The position numbers were made by a program, and so were the translations under genes. A stretch of DNA of 20,575 nt from an uncultured Eubacteriales bacterium (lineage in GTDB: Bacteria > Bacillota > Clostridia > Christensenellales > Christensenellaceae). The stretch's first letter is position 1, and each line of letters opens with the position of its first letter. A model generated the notes under the pieces. The model had not been told where the DNA came from. It saw only the letters and a program-made list of their open reading frames with translations, and ran no database searches. The stretch lies in the NCBI GenBank assembly GCA_905193725.1, contig CAJJPW010000013.1:1-20575 (forward strand). The letters are read 5' to 3'. Positions 8,984 to 17,131 of this stretch are shown piece after piece.

Positions 8984-9017
8984 CCACACAAGACATGTAT
9001 ATCGACATGAGACATGA

Positions 9018-9050
9018 AAAATGGCTGAAAATATAGTTCTCAGCCATTTT
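9018..9050. terminator. Bidirectional rho-independent terminator between convergent genes
   Basis: AAAATGGCTGA (9018-9028) pairs perfectly with TCAGCCATTTT (9040-9050) across an 11-base loop. A pyrimidine tail with TTTT follows on the + strand and a T-run on the minus strand. It lies between the converging LacI-type and Mrp genes and can serve both. Confidence 0.88.
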
Positions 9051-9057
9051 CTCTCTT

Positions 9058-9909
9058 TTATTTTTCCTCGCCAGACATTCCGACCAGTTTATTGGTGAGT
9101 TTTCTTAAATGCTCTACATTGGCGTCTTCAATGCAGCCGTTATCACACTGTCTGGCAAATGCCGGCACGATGGGAAGCCGAACTGCCGTATCTATCCCAA
9201 ACTTTTCCGCCATCTCAGCTGCCTTGCTGGGGCCAAACACATCGATTTCTTTTCCACAGTCTGGACAGGTGATATAGCTGAAGTTTTCCACCAATCCAAG
9301 CACGGGGATATTCATCATCTCCGCCATCTTCACGGCCTTCTCCACGATCATGGCCACCAGCTCCTGCGGGGATGTCACTACGATAATTCCATCTAATGGA
9401 ATGGATTGGAATACGGTGAGCGGCACATCTCCCGTTCCTGGAGGCATATCGACGAACATATAATCTACATTATCCCAAATGACCTCCGTCCAGAACTGTT
9501 TCACGGTGCCTGCAATGACTGGGCCACGCCATACCACTGGCTGTGTCTCATCTTCCAGCAGCAAGTTCAGGGACATAATCTGCACGCCTCCTTTGGAGGA
9601 TACAGGCAAAATTCCCTGGCCATTGCCCATCGCCTTTTGGGTGATGCCAAACGCCTTGGGGATAGATGGGCCTGTGATATCTCCATCTAAAATCGCCGTG
9701 CGGAACCCCTCTCGGTTCATGGCCACAGCGAGCATGGAGGTAACCAGTGATTTCCCCACACCTCCCTTTCCACTGACCACGCCAATCACTTTTTTAATGC
9801 TGCTCAGCGGATGGGGTTTTTCTAAAAAGTCCTTTGGATCTTGTTTTCTGCTGTCGCAATCCACGCTGCAACTGCTGCAATCGTGTGTACAACCTTGTTC
9901 TTCTGCCAC
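9058..9909 (-). CDS. Mrp/NBP35-family Fe-S cluster carrier ATPase
   Basis: A 283-residue P-loop NTPase of the Mrp/ApbC/NBP35 group, which binds a 4Fe-4S cluster and hands it to client proteins in the cytoplasm. The deviant Walker A GKGGVGKS is at 47-54, preceded by VIGVVS. The family signature FVDMPPGTGD lies near 152-161. The cluster-binding CPDC is at 215-218 (ITCPDCG). The N-terminus has four more cysteines (CTHDCSSCSVDC, 7-18), as in many clostridial members and loosely like eukaryotic Nbp35. The GTG at 9909 is chosen because AAAGGAGAGAAG lies four bases upstream. An in-frame ATG at 9987 would add 26 residues with no family similarity. It is downstream of trpS on the same strand but has its own promoter. 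Confidence 0.93.
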   Translation of the reverse strand: MAEEQGCTHDCSSCSVDCDSRKQDPKDFLEKPHPLSSIKKVIGVVSGKGGVGKSLVTSMLAVAMNREGFRTAILDGDITGPSIPKAFGITQKAMGNGQGILPVSSKGGVQIMSLNLLLEDETQPVVWRGPVIAGTVKQFWTEVIWDNVDYMFVDMPPGTGDVPLTVFQSIPLDGIIVVTSPQELVAMIVEKAVKMAEMMNIPVLGLVENFSYITCPDCGKEIDVFGPSKAAEMAEKFGIDTAVRLPIVPAFARQCDNGCIEDANVEHLRKLTNKLVGMSGEEK

Positions 9910-9993
9910 GAAACTTCTCTCCTTTGTAAATAAATTCCATATCCTTCTCTGCAGAATAGCTGTCCTCTTTTCCAGCATATCCCACATAATATT

Positions 9994-10021
9994 ACTATAA
10001 ACTCATCTTATTTTTTGTCAA
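9994..10021 (-). promoter_or_regulatory. Sigma-A promoter of the Mrp-type gene
   Basis: On the minus strand, a perfect -35 TTGACA (10021-10016), a 16-base spacer and the -10 TATAGT (9999-9994). The start point would be close to 9987, giving a leader of nearly 80 bases before the GTG start. Confidence 0.75.
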
Positions 10022-10047
10022 GGCTCTGCCCTGTATTCACACTTTTA

Positions 10048-11052
10048 TTACAGCTTGCGCGCACCAAAACCCACTTTTCTCTGCGCTTTCAGCAGGGTCT
10101 TGCGGGCTTGGGCATCTGCCTTTTGGGCATTTTCGGTCATCACTTTAGTCAAAAACGCTTTGTCCTTCCGATATTCCTGGTATCTTTCCTGGAGTGGCAT
10201 GAGCAGCTCCAGCACCGAATTGGTAACTGCCTCTTTCAGTGCACCATATCCCAGCCCCGAGAGCTCTTGTTCAATCTGGGCCACCGTTTTTCCGGAGGTC
10301 GCACTGTAAATGGAGATCAGGTTGGAAACTCCCGGCTTATCCTCACTAAACCGGACTTCATTTTCCGAATCCGTAACCGCCCTCTTGATTTTTCTGGCGA
10401 TGGCGTCTTTGGGATCCAGCAGGGCGATAAAGGCATTTTCGTTAGAGTCGGATTTGGACATCTTTTTATCCGGCTCTTGTAGGCTCATGATCTTGGCGCC
10501 TACTTTGGGAATATACGGCTCAGGAATGGTAAACACATCTCCATATAACTTGTTAAACCGCATGGCAATATCCCGCGTGATCTCCAAATGTTGCTTTTGA
10601 TCTTGGCCCACCGGCACTAAGTTTGACTGATACAGCAAAATGTCCGCCGCCATGAGCACAGGATAGGTGTATAGTCCCGCGTTTAAATTGTCCTGGTTTT
10701 TAGCGCTTTTTTCCTTGAACTGGGTCATTCGGTTCAGCTCTCCCAAATAGGTAAAGCAATTTAAAATCCAAGCCAGTTCAGCGTGTCCACTCACATGGGA
10801 TTGGACGTAAATAATGTTCTTTTCTGGGTCTATCCCCGCCGCCATAATCAGGCTCAATACGTCTAAACATCGGCTGCGCAATTTAGCGGGCCCCTGCCGC
10901 ACTGTGATGGCGTGCATATCCACCACACAGTAGTAACAGTGATATTCCTCTTGCAATTGGGCCCAGTTGCGGATGGCGCCCAAATAATTTCCCAATGTTA
11001 AATTTCCAGATGGCTGAATGCCACTGAAGATAATTTTTTTTTGCTCCTCCAA
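10048..11052 (-). CDS. trpS: Tryptophan--tRNA ligase
   Basis: A 334-residue class I aminoacyl-tRNA synthetase that charges tRNA-Trp. The HIGH-type motif is PSGNLTLGNYLG (14-25) and the KMSKS loop is at 197-201. TrpRS-specific segments include YPVLMAADILLYQSNLVPVGQDQ (130-152) and the C-terminal helices. The length is normal for the bacterial enzyme. The start is a TTG at 11052, with AGGAGG seven bases upstream, and no better start exists. The leader upstream is about 400 bases of noncoding sequence after thrC; no canonical T-box sequence was found there. Confidence 0.97.
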   Translation of the reverse strand: MEEQKKIIFSGIQPSGNLTLGNYLGAIRNWAQLQEEYHCYYCVVDMHAITVRQGPAKLRSRCLDVLSLIMAAGIDPEKNIIYVQSHVSGHAELAWILNCFTYLGELNRMTQFKEKSAKNQDNLNAGLYTYPVLMAADILLYQSNLVPVGQDQKQHLEITRDIAMRFNKLYGDVFTIPEPYIPKVGAKIMSLQEPDKKMSKSDSNENAFIALLDPKDAIARKIKRAVTDSENEVRFSEDKPGVSNLISIYSATSGKTVAQIEQELSGLGYGALKEAVTNSVLELLMPLQERYQEYRKDKAFLTKVMTENAQKADAQARKTLLKAQRKVGFGARKL

Positions 11053-11451
11053 TTTGATTCCTCCTGCTTTATTACCTCATCGATCTTGTGGACCATTTAT
11101 TTTCATGGGACCGATGCTTTCCAACTATAAGGGCTACTCGTCTCTCGGTCCAGCACTTCTCTTTCGCCCTTTTCTTACCCACTGCCGTCTAGGGCGCTTT
11201 GCTGCCCCATAGTATCAGCGTCTAGGACAGCGTTGCTTGCTTGTTTTTTACTTTTGGGCCGTCATTATTTCCATGCTGCTTTTTTGCCGCATCAGTTGAT
11301 CGAGTGTGGCTCGCTTGCTCCCTCAATCGATTTCTCCATCGTACACTTCTTAGTTGGCATAGGTTTTTGAAAACTCATTTCGTCTCCCAACCAACTTTTC
11401 ATAGTGTACTCATCCCACTGGATTCTTCCCCCTACGGCCTTTGACCGTGCA
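11053..11451 (-). other. Noncoding stretch between thrC and trpS with several possible RNA stems
   Basis: This gap of about 400 bases holds no convincing gene; stops are frequent in all minus-strand frames. Read on the minus strand it has several pairings. GTACACT (11409-11403) pairs with AGTGTAC (11347-11341), and AGTTGG (11396-11391) with CCAACT (11357-11352) nests inside. GCTGTC (11231-11226) pairs with GACGGC (11189-11184), enclosing CGCT (11220-11217) with AGCG (11198-11195). GGACCGA (11151-11145) pairs with TCGGTCC (11114-11108). It could be a trpS leader RNA, an independent small RNA or decayed sequence. No match to a known RNA class was recognised. Confidence 0.4.
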
Positions 11452-12933
11452 CTATCTCAAGACAGCGCGCACAAAATCGGCCAAATGCTCTTTGGGCTCC
11501 ACATGATCGTGGCGCACCGGCAAATCCCTCAGCTCTAAAATATTTGCCGGGATCGCTACCCCTGTCTTTTGCTCCAGCTTTTGTGCCATGGCAAAGGCAT
11601 CTCCCTGGCTGGGCTCCCCACTTACTGCGCTCAGCACGTCTGCCGCAAACTTATAGGGGCTAGCTGTGGAAACAATCACCGTTTTGGTCTGATCATTTGT
11701 ATCTGCTAAGTATTTATCATATACAGCCTTTGCCACTGCTGTATGGGTGTCCAGCAGATAGCCTTCCTGTGCAAAGGTGTCGCAAATAGCCTTTTCTGTC
11801 TCCTGCTCATTGCAGTACTCCCCGTAAAATACCTGCTCCAGCTTTACACGTTCCTCCTCACCGATGGCGTACTCTCCCTTGGCCATCAGGCTTTCCATCA
11901 GCTCTCTCACCTTCTGGTCGTCTCTGCCAAACAGTTCAAATAGCAGTCTCTCCAGGTTGGAGGAGATGAGAATGTCCATGGACGGGGAAATGGTCTTATA
12001 AAATTCCCTATTTTTATTGTATACGCCTTTGCGGAAAAAGTCCGTCAATACGTTATTTTTGTTGGAGGCACAAATGAGTTTGTGTACGGGCAATCCCATC
12101 TGCTTTGCATAATACGCTGCCAGTATATTTCCAAAGTTTCCCGTAGGCACCACAAAGTTGATATTCTCTCCCAGGGAGATCTCTCCCCGTTCCAGCAGCC
12201 GCACATACGAGTAGATATAGTAAACGATCTGTGGCGCCAATCTGCCGAAATTGATGGAATTAGCCGAAGATAGCGAATAGCCCTTCTGTGCCAGATCCTT
12301 CTCCATCTGCCGGTCTGCAAAGATCTTTTTCACACCTGTCTGGGCATCGTCAAAATTTCCCACCACAGCGCTCACAAAGGTATTGTTCCCCCGCTGAGTG
12401 ACCATTTGCAGCTTTTGCATATCCGATACCCCTTGATCTGGGAAGAATACTACGATGGCAGTATTGGGCACATCTTTAAATCCCTCCAAAGCGGCCTTGC
12501 CCGTATCTCCTGAGGTAGCCGTTAGAATCAGCACCTTTTTGTCCGGCTCTTCTCTTTGCAGGGCTGCGCTCATTAGCCTTGGCAGCACTTGCAGCGCCAT
12601 ATCCTTAAAGGCCAAGGTAGGGCCATGAAACAGCTCTAAAATGAACTCCCCTTTGGGCAGTTTTACCAGCGGTGCCACCTGAGCGTCGTCAAAGCTCGCA
12701 TACGCCTTTTGGGCAAGCTCTGTCAACTCCTCTTGCGTCATATCAATATACTTGCTCAAGATAAGGCCTGCCATCTCCTGATACGTCTTATGTTGCAATT
12801 GGCTTATGGCATCCAAAGAAAGCTCTGGAAAATTCTCCGGCACATACAGCCCTCCATCTGGAGCAATGCCTTTGAGCACAGCCTTAAGCGGCGTCTTTTG
12901 TTCAGCGGCGTTTCGAGTACTGATTAACAGCAT
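11452..12933 (-). CDS. thrC: Threonine synthase
   Basis: A 493-residue PLP enzyme that converts O-phosphohomoserine to threonine. The PLP lysine is Lys110 in HGPTLAFKDMALQ. The phosphate-binding region ILTATSGDTGKAALEG follows. The N-terminal GIAPDGGLYVPE and the later FVVPTGNFGNILAAYYAK are typical of the long (yeast/E. coli-like) threonine synthase type, and the length fits. The ATG at 12933 is chosen because GGGGAGG lies six bases upstream; the in-frame ATG at 12948 would place this site inside the gene. No homoserine dehydrogenase or kinase gene adjoins it, so it is not in a classical thr operon here. No T-box was seen in the short upstream gap. Confidence 0.96.
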   Translation of the reverse strand: MLLISTRNAAEQKTPLKAVLKGIAPDGGLYVPENFPELSLDAISQLQHKTYQEMAGLILSKYIDMTQEELTELAQKAYASFDDAQVAPLVKLPKGEFILELFHGPTLAFKDMALQVLPRLMSAALQREEPDKKVLILTATSGDTGKAALEGFKDVPNTAIVVFFPDQGVSDMQKLQMVTQRGNNTFVSAVVGNFDDAQTGVKKIFADRQMEKDLAQKGYSLSSANSINFGRLAPQIVYYIYSYVRLLERGEISLGENINFVVPTGNFGNILAAYYAKQMGLPVHKLICASNKNNVLTDFFRKGVYNKNREFYKTISPSMDILISSNLERLLFELFGRDDQKVRELMESLMAKGEYAIGEEERVKLEQVFYGEYCNEQETEKAICDTFAQEGYLLDTHTAVAKAVYDKYLADTNDQTKTVIVSTASPYKFAADVLSAVSGEPSQGDAFAMAQKLEQKTGVAIPANILELRDLPVRHDHVEPKEHLADFVRAVLR

Positions 12934-12993
12934 AGGTTTCCTCCCCATCTCATATCAAAATTATCAGGCGTTTTCCTGCCTTTTTCTCGCATC

Positions 12994-13033
12994 TAAAAAA
13001 CAGTAAAGAAGGCCAACCCTAAAAGAGCCAGCC
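12994..13033 (-). terminator. Possible terminator after the small P-loop gene
   Basis: On the minus strand GGCTGGC (13033-13027) can pair with GTTGGCC (13017-13011), using several G-T pairs. A pyrimidine-rich tail with TTTTTT follows at about 13000-12995. The stem is weak, so this is tentative. It would separate thrC from the upstream gene. Confidence 0.35.
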
Positions 13034-13051
13034 CCTATCACTTCGTACATT

Positions 13052-13067
13052 TGTAAGTCAACTTACA
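13052..13067. repeat. Inverted repeat just past the stop of the small P-loop gene
   Basis: TGTAAGT-CA-ACTTACA lies four bases after the stop codon. It has no T-run, so it is not a standard terminator. It could be part of an mRNA 3' structure or a protein-binding dyad. Confidence 0.3.
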
Positions 13068-13070
13068 TGA

Positions 13071-13481
13071 CTAAATCATCAGTTGCTTTATATAATCGCT
13101 AGCGTCTTTTTCGTCTGCGCTAACACTAATTACCATCTTCACATTAGACTTGTCAGCTAAACTTTCCAGTTTTTTGAGCAGAAGTTCTGCTTCTGCCAAC
13201 TCACAATTTGAAATTTTCAAAAATGCATCGATAAAAATTTCAGAAATATCGAAATTCTGAGCCAACATGCCACATACTAATCCATAGAGCTGATCTGCAC
13301 CTTTGAGTGCATAATCTTTCACGTCTACAAACCGCACTTGATGTTTTACATCGTACATATACCGTTTGTCATCGTCAATAAATACCACTTGGCCCTTTGT
13401 CTTTTCCACCTCGTCATTTACCAGGTTCAAAAGTTTTTTTGTCTTACCGCTGCCTTTGAGTCCTAAAATTAATTGTATCAT
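13071..13481 (-). CDS. Small P-loop protein of unknown function
   Basis: A 136-residue protein with a Walker A motif at its very N-terminus (LGLKGSGKTKK, 6-16). A hydrophobic strand ending in acidic residues (VVFIDDDKRY) and a possible Walker B-like strand (EIFIDAFLK) follow. The ending contains KMVISVSADE. It looks like a minimal P-loop domain of a type common as a hypothetical protein in Clostridia. No specific function can be given, and a kinase or ATPase role is only inferred from the loop. The ATG at 13481 has GGAGAG eight bases upstream; a GTG at 13490 is possible but lies on top of that site. The upstream gap is AT-rich, with TATAAT on the minus strand at 13515-13510. Confidence 0.8.
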   Translation of the reverse strand: MIQLILGLKGSGKTKKLLNLVNDEVEKTKGQVVFIDDDKRYMYDVKHQVRFVDVKDYALKGADQLYGLVCGMLAQNFDISEIFIDAFLKISNCELAEAELLLKKLESLADKSNVKMVISVSADEKDASDYIKQLMI

Positions 13482-13557
13482 GTGAGCCACTCTCCCATTT
13501 CTTTTTTTTATTATATAATATATACTTCAATTTTTCTATAACATTTCCTTCAAAATT

Positions 13558-14520
13558 TTATTTTTTATCTAATCCAGCCTTTCTCAATGCACTGCCATCT
13601 AGATATCCCCAGCGGGCACCTTGATACAAATTTCGCTGCTCCAACGTTCTCTCGATCTGTTCCTTAATCACCCACCAACTTGTGTGGAAATTGGCCATCA
13701 CGCTGTACTCTTTGGGAATTCTACCCACCAATCTGTGTATGACACAGTCCGGCGAGAGCCAGCAGAGAAATTCCACCGCACGCTCTACATACTCCTCTTG
13801 GGTGAGCAGAGTGAGTTTCCCTTCCGCCCACTGCCGCTCCATCTCACATCCCTTTGGGATATAAAGAGAATGTAACTTCACACCATCCACACCCAGTGCA
13901 GAGAGAATTTTACTGCATTCTATCACATCACCTGGCTCGTCCCAGGGCAAGTCCAATATCACATGCGCCACTACGTTAAGCCCAAAGGACTTTGCTGTCA
14001 ACACGCTGTCGATAAACTCCGCTAGGCTATGGCCTCTGTTGATGCGCTCCAGCGTCTTCCAGTTGCAGGATTGCAGCCCCAGCTCAATGGTGATCTCCTT
14101 TTGCAACCTTTGAGAGACCTCCCCCAGGAGCCTTGCCGTGTCTTTCCCCAGGCAGTCTGGCCGGGTGGATAAAAAGATCTCCTTTACGTCCTCCCTCTGT
14201 ATCTGCATCAGCGCCTCTTGCAGCTGGCTTGCAGGCAAGAAGGTATTGGTATAATTTTGAAAATACGCGCCAAATAGCGTTACATTATATTTTCTACTTA
14301 TATATTGTATATTCCTGCTTAATTGCTCATTTAAATTAATTTTTGCGTCCAGCATTTCGTATCCCGTGCCCATAGGGCTACAGTAGCTGCATGGCCCCAG
14401 GCCACCTGGCATTCTCCCGGGGCATGTTACTGGAAGATGCAGGGGAATCTTGTAGAGTTTTTGGCCGTATTTCTCTCTCATCGCCTCTGAAAACGGGTAA
14501 TATAACCTCAAGTTTCTCAT
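13558..14520 (-). CDS. Radical SAM protein of the YhcC (TIGR01212) type
   Basis: A 320-residue radical SAM enzyme. The 4Fe-4S cysteines are Cys33, Cys44 and Cys47 (TCPGRMPGGLGPCSYCS), with the long first spacing typical of the YhcC group rather than CxxxCxxC. Later segments include AYFQNYTNTF, LSTRPDCL, IELGLQSCN and HVILDLPWDEPGD, in the same order as in that family. The natural substrate of this group is not established. The ATG at 14520 lies immediately after AAGAGG, which is too close to be ideal. A TTG three codons later (14511) has better spacing and may be the true start. It has its own strong promoter and so is independent of the germination operon upstream on the same strand. Confidence 0.88.
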   Translation of the reverse strand: MRNLRLYYPFSEAMREKYGQKLYKIPLHLPVTCPGRMPGGLGPCSYCSPMGTGYEMLDAKINLNEQLSRNIQYISRKYNVTLFGAYFQNYTNTFLPASQLQEALMQIQREDVKEIFLSTRPDCLGKDTARLLGEVSQRLQKEITIELGLQSCNWKTLERINRGHSLAEFIDSVLTAKSFGLNVVAHVILDLPWDEPGDVIECSKILSALGVDGVKLHSLYIPKGCEMERQWAEGKLTLLTQEEYVERAVEFLCWLSPDCVIHRLVGRIPKEYSVMANFHTSWWVIKEQIERTLEQRNLYQGARWGYLDGSALRKAGLDKK

Positions 14521-14542
14521 CCTCTTTTTTGATTATGAGACC

Positions 14543-14571
14543 ATTATACCTTACCAGCCTTCCATTGCCAA
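14543..14571 (-). promoter_or_regulatory. Sigma-A promoter of the radical SAM gene
   Basis: On the minus strand, -35 TTGGCA (14571-14566), a 17-base spacer and a perfect -10 TATAAT (14548-14543). The leader before the start codon would be only about 15-25 bases. Confidence 0.8.
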
Positions 14572-14601
14572 TGGCCCTTTGATCTTTCCACTTTTTACAA
14601 G

Positions 14602-14787
14602 TCACATAGAAAATGCCAACTCCAGCACCCGCTTGGTGTAGGGGAATCCTACTACGATAATCAGCAGCCCCAACCCCAGTGCCAACATCACCAGATAGAC
14701 CCCCATATAGGATTTGCTGTGCAGATTTTTCACCGCTTTAAAGTCGAAGAGTACGATGATAATATATACAAGTAATGCGATAACCAT
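14602..14787 (-). CDS. Small two-helix membrane protein, putative germinant receptor D-subunit
   Basis: A 61-residue protein made almost wholly of two hydrophobic segments (about 2-15 and 29-47) joined by a short polar loop (FDFKAVKNLHSKSY). It is the last gene of the germination operon, starting four bases after the gerAB-type stop, with GAAAGGACG as its ribosome site inside the end of that gene. Some Bacillus germinant receptor operons carry a fourth, D-subunit gene for a protein of about 75 residues with two membrane helices that modulates germination. Size, topology and position here agree with that. The match rests on these properties and not on a recognised sequence motif. Confidence 0.72.
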   Translation of the reverse strand: MVIALLVYIIIVLFDFKAVKNLHSKSYMGVYLVMLALGLGLLIIVVGFPYTKRVLELAFSM

Positions 14788-14791
14788 ATTG

Positions 14792-15910
14792 TCACGTCCT
14801 TTCTGACGCTTGCAGCTGGTGCGTTTTTTTTCGCTTTGCGATGCTCACTGCTATTAGCGTAACAGCTGGCAATATCACTTGAATCGCCAGCGCAATATAG
14901 GGATAAATCTCCGTATAATACCGTATGAGAAGATTTGTGACGTTGGAAAACAGTGAGGTTGCTAAAATGAGAATGATCCCAAGGGGAAACGCCAGGTGCT
15001 TGTGAGTGGATAGGCCAAAGGTATCCTTCATGCACACAGCTACCATGTATAAATCCACCATCACCCGAAATACCGAGGCGAAGAAGTAGCCGGAGACCAC
15101 CAGTATCTCCATGCGGTTGATCATCTCTCCTAAGTCCACTACTCTCATCACCCGAATAAAGGCCGCATATTGCAAAGACATAGTGTTTCCCAAAATCAGC
15201 GAGTTCATCAGCGTAAAGAGAATCACAAAGCCCGTCCCCACCAGCATGGAAATCAGAGAAATTTTGAGAACGCTGCGTTTTTTCACCTCTACCTTGGGAA
15301 TGAGTGCATAAACCGCCATGAGCTCCCCCATCTGTAAGAACGCAAAGGTGAACATGGCCCCAATAAAATCTCCCCGCTCTACGTTGAGTACAGGAAGCAA
15401 ATTCTCTGGTTCCACATAAAACACCTCAATGCCGATGGAGATCAGTGCAATGATGAGCATCACGCCCACTAAAATAACTGCCATACGTCCCATGGTGGTA
15501 GCGCCTTTTTTGGCTCCATAGGCGATCACCAACACCACAGGCGTCAAAAACGCCACCATGCGCATTTGGCGCAGAATGAGGTTTACAGTAAACAGACCGT
15601 AATAATTTAACACGGCAATGGCAATCAGCAAAAAGTAAAGCCCATATAAGAAGGTAACGCCCTTGCCCACCCATTTTCCAAAGGCAAATGTATTAACTTC
15701 ATAAAGACTTTGGGCGCCAGAGACGGTAAACAGCTTAATAAACAGCGTGTTCAGCAAAATTCCAATGGGCACTGCCATAAGACATGCCAGATAGGCATTA
15801 TGCCCTACCAGCCGCTCGGGAATGCCCAGCATAAACAGCGTGCCTAAGCAAGATAATATGATGATGCAGATATATTGATATCCATAGATCTTTCCTTTTG
15901 TCACTTTCAA
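14792..15910 (-). CDS. Spore germination receptor B-subunit (GerAB/GerKB family permease-like)
   Basis: A 372-residue integral membrane protein of the spore germination permease family (APC superfamily), full usual length with about ten hydrophobic segments. Examples are YICIIILSCLGTLFMLGIPE at the N-terminus, AYLACLMAVPIGILLNTLFI and GKGVTFLYGLYFLLIAIAVL. In germinant receptors the B-subunit binds the germinant within the spore inner membrane. It works with the A and C subunits encoded just upstream. The start is a TTG at 15910, with GGGAGGGA nine bases upstream, inside the end of the preceding gene. Only three bases separate it from that gene's stop, so it is probably translationally coupled. 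The germinant cannot be predicted. Confidence 0.92.
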   Translation of the reverse strand: MKVTKGKIYGYQYICIIILSCLGTLFMLGIPERLVGHNAYLACLMAVPIGILLNTLFIKLFTVSGAQSLYEVNTFAFGKWVGKGVTFLYGLYFLLIAIAVLNYYGLFTVNLILRQMRMVAFLTPVVLVIAYGAKKGATTMGRMAVILVGVMLIIALISIGIEVFYVEPENLLPVLNVERGDFIGAMFTFAFLQMGELMAVYALIPKVEVKKRSVLKISLISMLVGTGFVILFTLMNSLILGNTMSLQYAAFIRVMRVVDLGEMINRMEILVVSGYFFASVFRVMVDLYMVAVCMKDTFGLSTHKHLAFPLGIILILATSLFSNVTNLLIRYYTEIYPYIALAIQVILPAVTLIAVSIAKRKKTHQLQASERT

Positions 15911-15913
15911 TGG

Positions 15914-17131
15914 TTAAAATCCCTCCCCAGGCACTGCTGGCCGATAATTGAGCCCATGGTAGATGAGCTTGCACGTTATTTGTACGCGGATGTCTGCCTG
16001 TGCCAAAATAGCAGCCGAGCCACCACTTTGTTTGTATTGCGAAAGGTCCTGCCCATACATGGTGTTGGCAAGGCCCAGAAAATCTCCTCCCATCTGTTTG
16101 GAGAGTGCCAGCGCAGATTTCACCTGTGTTTTCATCTCCTGCTCCATTTTTTGATTCAGAGCCTCCATTTGCTGAGGCTCTGTGAAGTCCGTCCCTCCAC
16201 TTTGCTCTTCTAGAGAGTACTCTAGCAGTACATCCAGCGTATAAGTAGATTTTCCCCTGTCATCCACATGGAGATCCCCGTTGCATTCTACAATTTGGCA
16301 GCCCACTAGTTCTTCTTCACTATAATCCACGTTTATTGCGCCGCCTTGCACATTGTCCAGAACAATCATGGCGCCTCTGGCCTGTTCTAGATCCAACTGT
16401 CCAATCATCCGGTAGTCCTGAATGACTGCAAGGCCAGTGAGCGCAAACGTCTTTTGACCTTGGTTATCTTGCCTGATTTCCCCCATGGGCACCAGCCCGC
16501 ATCTGCTTTCGCTGATCTGAGAATCCACTAAGGTATGGATGTTCGATGCCATGATATATCCCGTTCCGTTTCCCTCTTCCACTAAATCGCTAATCCCCTG
16601 TACGGGATTTTGATCGATAAAATTGACTATCTCAAATAAATCGCTGGCCTTGCCCTTTACGATCACTACGTTTTCTGCACCCCGCTTGTCCCTGTCGGTG
16701 TAAAAGGAACTGAGCCAGGGTTTTAGACCTTGTTTTGCCATCTCCTCGCTAAATGCCACCAGCTGATTATGTCCCCAAAATAAATTTCGTTCTGCCTTCA
16801 TGCTCAGCTCACCCGTCAGGCTGCTCAGGCTGTTGCCCTGGGCACTAATCGTTTTATATTCGCTGTCCTCTGTGGCGTCTGGAATGGGGGAGGATTTGAG
16901 CATGTAGGCCGTCATGGATACATCACCTACTCGCTCCCCAACGTCTATGCTACATCCGTATACAATGCCCAGGGTATCCAGCTTTGCAGCGCCTCCCATG
17001 CATCCTTGCAGCAACAGGCAGCTTCCCACCCAAAGTACAATCAAAGCAGCTGTGGTAATCCTTATGGTCAGGCCATATGCCTTTTTAGAACGATTCTGCT
17101 GGTTGCTATTCTGTCTCTTCCAAATTGCCAT
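15914..17131 (-). CDS. Spore germination lipoprotein, Ger(x)C family (second copy in the operon)
   Basis: A 405-residue C-subunit of a germinant receptor, a lipoprotein on the outer side of the spore inner membrane. A basic N-terminus and a hydrophobic stretch (24-43) lead to the lipobox LQGC with Cys44. Mature segments typical of Ger(x)C follow, such as LDTLGIVYGCSIDVGE, ERNLFWGHNQLVAFSEEMA and PWLSSFYTDRDKRGAENVVIV. The C-terminal half carries the helical NQKMEQEMKTQVKSALALSKQ segment. The start ATG at 17131 overlaps the end of the upstream GerAC gene by 26 bases, with GGAG six bases before it. It is a diverged paralogue of that neighbour, with a longer N-terminus, rather than a fragment of it. 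Confidence 0.92.
   Translation of the reverse strand: MAIWKRQNSNQQNRSKKAYGLTIRITTAALIVLWVGSCLLLQGCMGGAAKLDTLGIVYGCSIDVGERVGDVSMTAYMLKSSPIPDATEDSEYKTISAQGNSLSSLTGELSMKAERNLFWGHNQLVAFSEEMAKQGLKPWLSSFYTDRDKRGAENVVIVKGKASDLFEIVNFIDQNPVQGISDLVEEGNGTGYIMASNIHTLVDSQISESRCGLVPMGEIRQDNQGQKTFALTGLAVIQDYRMIGQLDLEQARGAMIVLDNVQGGAINVDYSEEELVGCQIVECNGDLHVDDRGKSTYTLDVLLEYSLEEQSGGTDFTEPQQMEALNQKMEQEMKTQVKSALALSKQMGGDFLGLANTMYGQDLSQYKQSGGSAAILAQADIRVQITCKLIYHGLNYRPAVPGEGF

Noticed and set aside
11292..11402. A 36-codon minus-strand frame (MKSWLGDEMSF...) as a leader peptide or small gene
   Set aside because: It has no good ribosome site, no family similarity, and lies within the complementary segments of the structured region.
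11018..11444. Two plus-strand open frames of 64 and 67 codons between trpS and thrC
   Set aside because: They lack ribosome sites, their composition does not look protein-like, and the first overlaps the start of trpS.
11053..11451. T-box leader for trpS
   Set aside because: Leader position and stems suggested it, but no sequence resembling AGGGTGGNACCGCG and no terminator before the trpS ribosome site were found on the minus strand.
14378..14605. A 75-codon minus-strand frame over the start of the radical SAM gene
   Set aside because: It overlaps the conserved N-terminus of the radical SAM protein in another frame and contains that gene's promoter.
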